DNA from: an uncultured Dorea sp.
Lineage (GTDB): Bacteria; Bacillota; Clostridia; Lachnospirales; Lachnospiraceae
Direction: 5' to 3'
Assembly (NCBI GenBank): GCA_910578495.1
Contig: CAJTRE010000053.1
Span: forward strand, 1-10,206
DNA: 10,206 bases
The notes below the pieces were generated by a model that was given only the letters and a program-made list of their open reading frames with translations, was not told where the DNA came from and did not search any database. Shown here in pieces: positions 4,971-10,206 of the stretch (the stretch's first letter is position 1; the number at the start of each line of letters is the position of its first letter). The position numbers and the translations under genes were made by a program.

Positions 4971-7784
4971 CTATCTCGGAATCTCGACCATCTTATAGGA
5001 TTCTACCAAGTCTCCTTCTTTGACGTCGTTAAATTTCTCAAATACAAAACCACACTCATATCCTGCCCTGACTTCTTTCACATCATCTTTGAATCGTTTT
5101 AGTGATGCAAGGGCTCCCTCAAAGATTACAATTCCGTCTCTTGTAATACGTGCAGAACAATCTCTCTCGAAAGTTCCGTCAAGTACATAAGAACCTGCAA
5201 TTGTTCCAACGCCGGAAGCCTTAAATGTCTGACGGACTTCTGCATGACCGAGTACCTTCTCCTCAAATACAGGATCCAGCATACCCTTCATAGCAGCCTC
5301 CACATCCTCAATAGCGTTGTAGATGACACGATATAGACGAATGTCTACACCTTCGCGATCTGCCGTCTCTTTCGCTGTTGCGTCCGGACGTACGTTAAAT
5401 CCGATGATGATCGCATTAGACGCAGACGCCAGACTTACATCAGACTCATTAATCGCACCGACACCGCCATGAATGATCTTCACTACAACTTCATCATTAG
5501 ACAGTTTCAGAAGACTCTGTTTGATCGCTTCCACAGAACCCTGTACATCTGCCTTAATTACAATACCAAGCTCTTTTAAATTACCCTCCTGGATCTGGGT
5601 AAACAAATCGTCCAGCGACAACTTAGACTTGGTCTCTTCTAATAGTTTCACCTTGCTCTGAGAAATAAATGTCTCCGCAAAGCTTCTTGCTTCTTTATCA
5701 TTTGCACATCCTACACACACTTCGCCTGCATTTGGAACATCGTTAAGACCAAGGATCTCTACCGGAACAGACGGGCCTGCTTCTTTAACACGTCTTCCCT
5801 TATCATCCATCATGGCTCTGACTTTACCATGTGCAGAACCTGCCGCAATCGCATCTCCCACACGAAGCGTACCTTTCTGTACAAGTACCGTCGCCACCGG
5901 TCCGCGCCCTTTATCAAGCTGCGCCTCCAGCACAAGTCCTCTTGCACGTCTGTTTGGATTCGCCTTTAACTCTAACACTTCTGAGGTGAGGATAATCATT
6001 TCCATCAGATCGTCTAATCCTTCTCGTGTTTTTGCAGATACTGGTACAAATATGGTGCTTCCGCCCCAATCTTCTGGAATCAGTTCATACTCTGTAAGTT
6101 CTTGTTTTACACGTTCGATATTGGCGCTTGGTTTATCAATCTTATTGACGGCAACGATAATCTCAACGCCTGCCGCTTTGGCATGATTAATAGCCTCTAC
6201 CGTCTGCGGCATTACGCCATCATCCGCCGCTACAACTAAAATTGCAATATCTGTAGAGCTTGCTCCACGCATACGCATAGCTGTAAATGCCTCATGTCCC
6301 GGAGTATCAAGGAATGTAATCTTTTCTCCATTCACATCTACAATATAAGCTCCGATATGCTGTGTAATTCCTCCTGCCTCACCGCTGATTACATTCGCAT
6401 CCCGGATAGCGTCAAGAAGGGAAGTCTTACCATGGTCAACGTGTCCCATAACACAGACAACCGGCGGACGTTTCTTCATCTTCTTTTCGTCCTCTTCCTC
6501 TTCTTTCAGAAGTTCCTCAATCACATCAACGACTTCTTCTTTCTCGCAGAGGATGTCAAACTCCAGTGCAATCTCTTCTGCTGTCTCATAATCAATCTCC
6601 TGATTCACTGTCACAATCTTGCCCTGCATAAAAAGTTTCTTCACAATAACAGACGGTACAATCTTCATCTTATCTGCCAGTTCTTTAATTGTAAGAACCT
6701 CCGGAATAACGATTGATTTAATCTCTTCTTCGTGCTTCTGCTCTTTCGGCTGAGGTTTCTGCAGCTGTTTTTTGCCTTTTGGCATTCTCTCTTCTTCCTC
6801 GTAACGATAATCTTTCTTCTTGTGATCGTCCTTACCTTTGCCTTTATTGCTTCTCTGTGGTTTCTGTGCCGGAGTTTCCGGAGCCGGAATACTGGAGCCG
6901 CCGCCCCTTCTGTCGTTTCTTCTGTCGCCCCGATCATTTCTGTCTCCGAAACGTCCCTGATTTCTGTCTTTATCGAAACGTTCCCCCTGGTTTCTTCCGC
7001 CTCTTCTGTCTCCGCGGTCGTTTCTGTCACCTCGATCATTTCTGTCGTTTCGATCGTTTCTGTCTCTTCTGTCGCCCCGATCATTTCTGTCTCCGAAACG
7101 TCCTTGGCTTCTGTCCTTATCAAAACGCTCGCCCTGATTTCTTCCGCCTCTTTTATCTCCGCGGTCATTTCTGTCATTTCGATCGTTTCGATCGTTTCTA
7201 TCTCTTCTGTCTCTCCTGTCACTGCGGTCGTTTCTGCCGCCTGATGATTTTTCCTGACGGTTCTCTGCCGGACGATTATTGTCCTGTGCAGACACCACCT
7301 GTACTTTCTCTGCCGGCTTTGCTTCTGGTTTCTCTGTCGGTTTCTCTATCGGTTTTTCTGCCGACTTCTCTACTGGTTTTACTACCGGCTTTTCTGTCGG
7401 TTTTGCTACAGGTTTTTCCACCGAAGCCGGGTTTCCTTTTGCCGGACGGCCGTTATTTACCTGAACAGGTCTTCCCTGTGACTGTGCTTGTTTCCCGCCT
7501 TGACGTCTTCCCTGTTTCACACCATTTTGTGTATTCTGAGGACGGAACACATGTACAATATTCTTTTTCTTTGGCGTTTCCGCAGCCGTCTTTTCCTCTG
7601 TTGTTTCTGTTTCTTTCTTTGGTGCAGATTTAGTAAATGCATTTCTCACCTGAAAAGCAGCTCCTTCCTCCAGCGCACTCATATGATTCTTTACTTCTAT
7701 ATTCTTATTCGTAAGAAACTCCAGCACATCTCTGCTTTGTACACCAAGTTCCTTTGCCAACTCATATACCTTAATTTTTGCCAT
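4971..7784 (-). CDS. infB: Translation initiation factor IF-2
   Basis: IF2 is the GTPase that places formyl-Met-tRNA on the 30S subunit and promotes 50S joining. At 937 residues it is longer than the about 716-residue B. subtilis protein because of its N-terminal linker. In order: an IF2-N domain (1-52); a low-complexity linker (about 53-355) with Pro/Glu/Lys repeats (122-160) and an Arg/Asp/Asn/Gly repeat block (183-296); a second IF2-N domain (about 357-420); the G domain with G1 GHVDHGKT (447-454), G2 GGITQHIGAY (471-480), G3 DTPGH (493-497), G4 NKID (547-550) and G5 SAK (583-585); then the beta-barrel domain II, domain III and the C-terminal tRNA-binding domain ending KMVEIPR. All GTPase motifs are intact. 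Start: ATG at 7784, with a strong AGGAGG seven bases upstream. It follows ylxQ by 26 bp. Confidence 0.98.
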   Translation of the reverse strand: MAKIKVYELAKELGVQSRDVLEFLTNKNIEVKNHMSALEEGAAFQVRNAFTKSAPKKETETTEEKTAAETPKKKNIVHVFRPQNTQNGVKQGRRQGGKQAQSQGRPVQVNNGRPAKGNPASVEKPVAKPTEKPVVKPVEKSAEKPIEKPTEKPEAKPAEKVQVVSAQDNNRPAENRQEKSSGGRNDRSDRRDRRDRNDRNDRNDRNDRGDKRGGRNQGERFDKDRSQGRFGDRNDRGDRRDRNDRNDRNDRGDRNDRGDRRGGRNQGERFDKDRNQGRFGDRNDRGDRRNDRRGGGSSIPAPETPAQKPQRSNKGKGKDDHKKKDYRYEEEERMPKGKKQLQKPQPKEQKHEEEIKSIVIPEVLTIKELADKMKIVPSVIVKKLFMQGKIVTVNQEIDYETAEEIALEFDILCEKEEVVDVIEELLKEEEEDEKKMKKRPPVVCVMGHVDHGKTSLLDAIRDANVISGEAGGITQHIGAYIVDVNGEKITFLDTPGHEAFTAMRMRGASSTDIAILVVAADDGVMPQTVEAINHAKAAGVEIIVAVNKIDKPSANIERVKQELTEYELIPEDWGGSTIFVPVSAKTREGLDDLMEMIILTSEVLELKANPNRRARGLVLEAQLDKGRGPVATVLVQKGTLRVGDAIAAGSAHGKVRAMMDDKGRRVKEAGPSVPVEILGLNDVPNAGEVCVGCANDKEARSFAETFISQSKVKLLEETKSKLSLDDLFTQIQEGNLKELGIVIKADVQGSVEAIKQSLLKLSNDEVVVKIIHGGVGAINESDVSLASASNAIIIGFNVRPDATAKETADREGVDIRLYRVIYNAIEDVEAAMKGMLDPVFEEKVLGHAEVRQTFKASGVGTIAGSYVLDGTFERDCSARITRDGIVIFEGALASLKRFKDDVKEVRAGYECGFVFEKFNDVKEGDLVESYKMVEIPR
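6897..7238 (-). repeat. Arg/Asp/Asn/Gly repeat block in the IF2 linker, with an internal duplication
   Basis: Residues 183-296 of IF2 are almost wholly R, D, N, G, with a few E, Q, F, K and S. A 32-residue unit occurs twice, at residues 209-240 (7065-7160) and 258-289 (6918-7013), 49 residues apart. Each has GGRNQGERFDKDR, then QGRFGDRNDRGDRR. The copies differ at two residues (K/R and S/N) but at about ten of 96 bases, most of them silent. RND/RGD triplets fill the space between. The region should be disordered, with mixed positive and negative charge and RGG/RG-like motifs. Confidence 0.88.
7305..7421 (-). repeat. Pro/Glu/Lys repeat (EKPxxKP type) in the IF2 linker
   Basis: Residues 122-160 of IF2 carry an imperfect short repeat built on EKP and AKP, e.g. 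EKPVAKPTEKPVVKP at 123-137, continuing to KPAEK near 156-160. Such alternating Pro/charged runs form extended, disordered spacers. On DNA the codons produce a weak triplet-like periodicity, which explains the long open frames on the other strand here. Confidence 0.8.
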
Positions 7785-7810
7785 TACACTACCTCCTTTT
7801 TGCAGTCTGG

Positions 7811-8128
7811 TTATCTTTGCGTATCCAAATGTTTCCGGATTCCTTTGGCAAACCCTTCATCTAACACCGCCAAAGACGCCCTCATCTCTTTTCCCATCAT
7901 ATGCCCCAACGTATCCTTATCTTCACACACATACATCGGCACTTCATAAAAATCACACATATTTTGAAATTTCTTCTTGGTATTATCTGAAGCGTCGCCC
8001 GCTACAATTACTAATGCAGCTTTTCCGGACTTCACTTCTTTTTCTGTGCAAAACTCTCCGCTCACTGTCTTTCCAGCTCTCGTGGCAAGACTGATCAGCG
8101 ACATAGCCTTATTCTGACTCAATCCCAC
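7811..8128 (-). CDS. ylxQ: L7Ae/L30e-family RNA-binding protein YlxQ
   Basis: YlxQ is a small protein of the L7Ae/L30e/S12e/Gadd45 fold, a family that generally binds kink-turn RNA; its exact role in Firmicutes is not settled. The 105 residues align with B. subtilis YlxQ from memory: LISLATRAGKTVSGE (11-25), a LVIVAGDASDNTKKK stretch (39-53), VPMYVC (63-68) and LGHMMGKE (74-81). The start is GTG at 8128, with AAGGAG (8133-8138) four bases upstream. A TTG at 8122 with ten-base spacing is an alternative and would remove two residues. It overlaps the last 20 bases of ylxR, so the two are probably translationally coupled, and it is followed after 26 bp by infB. Confidence 0.93.
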   Translation of the reverse strand: MGLSQNKAMSLISLATRAGKTVSGEFCTEKEVKSGKAALVIVAGDASDNTKKKFQNMCDFYEVPMYVCEDKDTLGHMMGKEMRASLAVLDEGFAKGIRKHLDTQR

Positions 8129-8387
8129 TCATCTCCTTTTTCAGCATCTCATAGACCTCGGCAGGTATTTTCTGCTTGAAAGAACGTTCAAGGCCTTTGT
8201 TCTTTACTGCCTTTAAAAGACACTCCTCGCATGGACATATATACGCCCCTCTTCCATTCTTCTTACCTGTAGTATCCAATGAAAACTCGCCTTCTGCCGT
8301 CCGGATAACGCGAATCATCTCTTTTTTACTTTTCATTTCCTGACAGCCCACACACTGGCGTACAGGAACCTTCTTATTCTTCAACAT
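8109..8387 (-). CDS. rnpM: YlxR/RnpM family RNA-binding protein (DUF448)
   Basis: YlxR (DUF448/PF04296) is a small basic protein reported in B. subtilis to bind the RNase P RNA and modulate RNase P, hence the name RnpM. From the ATG at 8387 it has 92 residues, close to the 91 of B. subtilis. The family core is clear: VRQCVGCQEMKSKKEMIRVI (9-28) and GKKNGRGAY (41-49). Here it carries five cysteines, C12, C15, C51, C53 and C56 (CVGC and CPCEEC), suggesting a metal site. The start is uncertain: in-frame ATGs at 8426, 8414 and 8399 also exist inside the nusA end. I chose 8387 on family length and the distance to RQCV. The ATG at 8426 has AGGA five bases upstream and would give 105 residues. It overlaps nusA by at least 14 bp and ylxQ by 20 bp. 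Confidence 0.9.
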   Translation of the reverse strand: MLKNKKVPVRQCVGCQEMKSKKEMIRVIRTAEGEFSLDTTGKKNGRGAYICPCEECLLKAVKNKGLERSFKQKIPAEVYEMLKKEMSGIESE

Positions 8388-9522
8388 ATTCTTCGCCATA
8401 ACCTTCTTCGTCATAGCCCTCTTCATACATTTCCTGCTCGTACACGCCTTCCATCAATTCCATATAATTTTCTGGAAGTTCGCCCGACTCAATCGCCTGT
8501 GTCTCGCTCTTAATATCAATCTTATAACCGGTAAGTCTTGCTGCAAGTCTTGCATTCTGTCCTTCTTTACCAATCGCCAGAGACAACTGATAATCCGGCA
8601 CGATAACGCTTGCTGCTTTTTCATCCGGATCTGCCATTACGGAAATAACCTTCGCCGGGCTTAGTGCATTCTCGATCAAGATTCCCGGGTTATCACTCCA
8701 GTTGATAATATCAATCTTCTCTCCGCGAAGCTCCTGCACAATGGCATTGACTCTCGCTCCGTTCATACCTACACACGCTCCCACAGGATCTACGTCCGGA
8801 TCGTTGGACCATACGGCAATCTTGCTTCTGCTTCCTGCCTCTCTGGCAATGCTCTTAATTTCAACAATACCATCTTTCACCTCTGTCACTTCTGACTCAA
8901 ACAGACGTTTCACTAACTCCGGATGCGTACGTGACACCAGAATCTTTGGTCCCTTCGTTGTATTCTTTACTTCCACCACGTAGAGCTTAATTCTCTCTGT
9001 CGGTTTAAACACCTCGCCTTTTACCTGTTCATTTTCCGTAAGCATAGCGTCAGCTTTCCCTAAATTGATGCTTACATTCTTGCCCACATAACGCTGCACA
9101 ATACCGGTTACAATATCTTTTTCTTTTTCAAAATACTGATCGTACACAACTTTTCGCTCTTCCTCGCGAATCTTCTGTAAAATCAGATTCTTAGCATTCT
9201 GTGTCGCGATACGTCCAAAAGATTTAGACTCAATCGGAATCTGAACAATGTCTCCAATATCATATTTACCGTCGATATTTCTTGCATCCATAACACTGAT
9301 CTGCTCCAACGTATCTTCTACATCCTCCACAACTTCTTTTTCAGCATACAAGTGATAATCGCAAGTCTCTCTGTCCATAATAACTTTTATATTATCTGCT
9401 TTTCCGAAATGATTCTTGCAGGCGTTCAGAAGAGAATTCTCGATTGCATCAAGAAGAGTCTCTTTGCTGATATCCTTTTCTTTCTCTAAAATATTCAACG
9501 CTTCTAATAATTCTGTGTTCAT
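8374..9522 (-). CDS. nusA: Transcription termination/antitermination factor NusA
   Basis: NusA binds RNA polymerase, strengthens pausing and hairpin-dependent termination, and takes part in rRNA antitermination. At 382 residues it is the short form found in Firmicutes, lacking the AR1/AR2 repeats of E. coli (495 residues). Domains: the RNAP-binding N-terminal domain (1-130, starting MNTELLEALNILEKEK), an S1 domain (about 137-200), KH1 (about 232-290, with GACVGMNGARVNAIVQEL at 248-265) and KH2 (about 300-345, with AIGKEGQNARLAARLTG at 316-332). The last 27 residues are a very acidic Tyr/Glu/Gly tail (YEEGYDEEGYGEEYVEE, 366-382). Start: ATG at 9522, with AGGAGG nine bases upstream. It follows rimP by 18 bp, and its 3' end overlaps ylxR. 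Confidence 0.98.
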   Translation of the reverse strand: MNTELLEALNILEKEKDISKETLLDAIENSLLNACKNHFGKADNIKVIMDRETCDYHLYAEKEVVEDVEDTLEQISVMDARNIDGKYDIGDIVQIPIESKSFGRIATQNAKNLILQKIREEERKVVYDQYFEKEKDIVTGIVQRYVGKNVSINLGKADAMLTENEQVKGEVFKPTERIKLYVVEVKNTTKGPKILVSRTHPELVKRLFESEVTEVKDGIVEIKSIAREAGSRSKIAVWSNDPDVDPVGACVGMNGARVNAIVQELRGEKIDIINWSDNPGILIENALSPAKVISVMADPDEKAASVIVPDYQLSLAIGKEGQNARLAARLTGYKIDIKSETQAIESGELPENYMELMEGVYEQEMYEEGYDEEGYGEEYVEE

Positions 9523-9540
9523 TATCCTTTTCCTCCTGTT

Positions 9541-10008
9541 CTAAAAATCGAACGCCAGGCGAATGAGCGCTATCTCGCCTTTTTCAAATGTTTTCATAGT
9601 TTCATCTTCAAGCTGGATCGTCACCGTACCCGCGTCATATTCTTTAAGGATACCGGTAAATTCTTTTTGTTTATCTATCATACGGTATGTCCTGATTTCT
9701 ACTTCTTCACCAAGACTCCGTTTGAAATCTTTTTCTTTTTTAAGAGGTCTTCCAAGTCCCGGAGAACTGACCTCCATAATATAAGTATCATCAATGTAAT
9801 CTTTCTCATCCAAAATATCTGATAACCTACGGCTCACCTTCTCGCAGTCATCAATACTGATTCCACCCGGCTTATCAATATAGCTTCGCAAATACCAGGC
9901 GCTTCCCTCTTTTACATACTCCACATCCACTAACTCAAATCCGTACTCTTCCACTATAGGGAGCAGTATTTCTTCTGTCTTCTGTTCGTAAATCTCTTTC
10001 TTTGACAA
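9541..10008 (-). CDS. rimP: Ribosome maturation factor RimP
   Basis: RimP assists assembly of the 30S head and 3' domain. The 155 residues fit the two-domain family: an N-terminal alpha/beta domain (about 10-83) and a C-terminal SH3-like domain (about 86-150). The hallmark linker MEVSSPGLGRPLKKEKDF (78-95) is present; many relatives have D rather than G before RPL. The start is TTG at 10008, with AAAGGAAG (10016-10023) seven bases upstream, and no ATG lies between it and the conserved part. It is the first gene of the operon, directly behind the leader hairpin, so any attenuation there would control all ten genes. Confidence 0.95.
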   Translation of the reverse strand: MSKKEIYEQKTEEILLPIVEEYGFELVDVEYVKEGSAWYLRSYIDKPGGISIDDCEKVSRRLSDILDEKDYIDDTYIMEVSSPGLGRPLKKEKDFKRSLGEEVEIRTYRMIDKQKEFTGILKEYDAGTVTIQLEDETMKTFEKGEIALIRLAFDF

Positions 10009-10015
10009 TTCTAAA

Positions 10016-10023
10016 CTTCCTTT
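10016..10023 (-). promoter_or_regulatory. Ribosome binding site that fixes the rimP TTG start
   Basis: AAAGGAAG ends seven bases before TTG 10008, the usual spacing. A second purine run (AAGGTGAG, just upstream) is too far away. The site begins 10 bases after the leader hairpin ends at 10034, so the hairpin leaves it accessible in the simplest fold. Confidence 0.7.
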
Positions 10024-10033
10024 CTCACCTTAA

Positions 10034-10073
10034 CTGACAAAGAAGAGTGAACTTTCGTCCACTCTTCTGCCAG
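10034..10073 (-). promoter_or_regulatory. Leader hairpin upstream of rimP (candidate attenuator)
   Basis: Read on the minus strand, an 11-bp stem (10067-10057 with 10052-10042, one G-U pair) is capped by a GAAA tetraloop (10056-10053). After a two-base UU bulge (10041-10040) the stem extends by six more pairs: CTGGCA (10073-10068) with TGTCAG (10039-10034). The inner stem is followed by UUUGU, a weak U-tract like those of NusA-dependent intrinsic terminators. NusA-dependent attenuation of the rimP-nusA operon has been described in B. subtilis. The fold is seen; regulation is inferred. Alternatives are a protein-binding leader structure or an RNase processing site. Confidence 0.75.
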
Positions 10074-10094
10074 ATTCTTATGCAACTATCAAAC

Positions 10095-10123
10095 AGTATA
10101 ACACTACCTCCGCCCAAAAGCAA
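10095..10123 (-). promoter_or_regulatory. Sigma-A type promoter of the operon
   Basis: The -10 box TATACT (10100-10095) is preceded by TG with one base between (extended -10), and sits 17 bases from TTGCTT (10123-10118) as a weak -35. Start of transcription would be near 10087-10089 at an A, giving an about 80-nt leader before rimP. This is the best promoter match in the 198-base upstream region. The weak -35 is compensated by the extended -10. Confidence 0.7.
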
Positions 10124-10154
10124 GGGGTAATTGGCAATTCCTCTAAAACGCTCT

Positions 10155-10183
10155 GTAAGGTTACAATTGATGTGACACCTTAC
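10155..10183 (-). promoter_or_regulatory. Dyad upstream of the promoter, possible terminator of the previous gene or operator
   Basis: GTAAGGT and ACCTTAC form a 7-bp stem (10155-10161 with 10177-10183) around a 15-base loop that contains most of the shared 12-mer. On the minus strand a short T-run (GTTTT) follows five bases later, so it could be a weak terminator for the unseen upstream gene. It lies about 32 bases upstream of the -35 box, so a role as a protein-binding site is also possible. No coding is seen from 10009 to 10206. Confidence 0.35.
10168..10179 (-). repeat. 12-bp sequence shared in inverted orientation with the other flank (right copy)
   Basis: GGTGTCACATCA on the minus strand, identical to plus strand 28-39. 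Here its GGT forms the end of the 5' arm of the dyad at 10155-10183 and the rest lies in the loop, so in both copies the GGT is part of a hairpin arm. Function is unknown. Confidence 0.4.
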
Positions 10184-10206
10184 CTCTATACAAAAACGGT
10201 TGAGTC

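Noticed and set aside
6918..7160. Regular repeat resembling a CRISPR array
   Set aside because: The periodicity is in frame and encodes the IF2 linker; there are no equal-length unique spacers and no cas genes.
6665..7222. 185-residue frame on the minus strand inside infB, rich in Thr, Glu, Ile and Met
   Set aside because: It is a shifted reading of the RDN repeat codons; the repeats prevent stop codons in other frames. IF2 is intact in its own frame.
6732..7633. Long plus-strand frames opposite infB, some hydrophobic and Ser/Val- or Phe/Cys-rich
   Set aside because: They are the reverse of Arg/Asp/Asn and Lys/Pro codon repeats and only mimic membrane or secreted proteins.
7786..7798. GGAGGTAGTGT occurs both before infB and within the promoter region near 10101-10112
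   Set aside because: Before infB it is the ribosome site and spacer; an 11-base match of this kind is expected by chance in 10 kb, and in the promoter it only fills the -35/-10 gap.
10168..10179. TCACA/TGTGA half sites resembling a CRP/FNR operator
   Set aside because: There is no correctly spaced second half site, so a CRP-type operator is not supported.

Overview
The window holds one compact, co-directional set of ten genes, all on the minus strand, reading from about 10008 down to 65. It is the conserved rimP-nusA-infB translation/transcription operon: rimP, nusA, ylxR (rnpM), ylxQ, infB, rbfA, nrnA, truB and ribF, ending with a Na+/phosphate cotransporter that carries a C-terminal PhoU-like domain. 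The ylxR-ylxQ pair, a short NusA without C-terminal AR repeats, and nrnA between rbfA and truB mark a Firmicute. Moderate GC, AGGAGG-type ribosome binding sites and the protein sequences suggest a gut-type clostridium, probably Lachnospiraceae. That placement is an inference from sequence style, not a database match.

Layout, in transcription order. From 10206 to 10009 lies a 198-base non-coding stretch. It holds a dyad that may end the unseen upstream gene (10155-10183), a sigma-A promoter with an extended -10 (10095-10123), and an about 80-nt leader with a strong 40-nt hairpin (10034-10073) just before the rimP ribosome binding site. Then come rimP, nusA, ylxR, ylxQ and infB (9541-10008, 8374-9522, 8109-8387, 7811-8128, 4971-7784). 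After a 55-bp gap, the largest inside the operon, follow rbfA, nrnA, truB, ribF and the cotransporter gene. Genes are separated by 14-55 bp or overlap (nusA/ylxR, ylxR/ylxQ, rbfA/nrnA, nrnA/truB), so translational coupling is likely. A 12-bp stem downstream of the last gene (2-30) looks like the operon terminator, but its distal side is cut by the window edge. No stretch over 300 bases lacks a gene. I saw no tRNA, rRNA, CRISPR, insertion sequence or frameshift.

The genes work together in RNA and ribosome biology. RimP and RbfA mature the 30S subunit, IF2 brings initiator tRNA, and NusA controls RNA polymerase pausing and termination. YlxR and YlxQ are small RNA-binding proteins, TruB makes pseudouridine 55 in tRNA, and NrnA removes short oligonucleotides and pAp. 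RibF makes FMN and FAD, and the cotransporter handles phosphate.

This is mostly an ordinary housekeeping region, and I found no convincing new multi-gene system. The points most worth a second look are the leader hairpin as a possible NusA-responsive attenuator, the internally duplicated Arg/Asp/Asn/Gly-rich linker of IF2, the acidic Tyr/Glu tail of NusA overlapping the ylxR start, the cysteine-rich YlxR, the phosphate transporter at the operon end, and a 12-bp inverted sequence found in both outer non-coding flanks.
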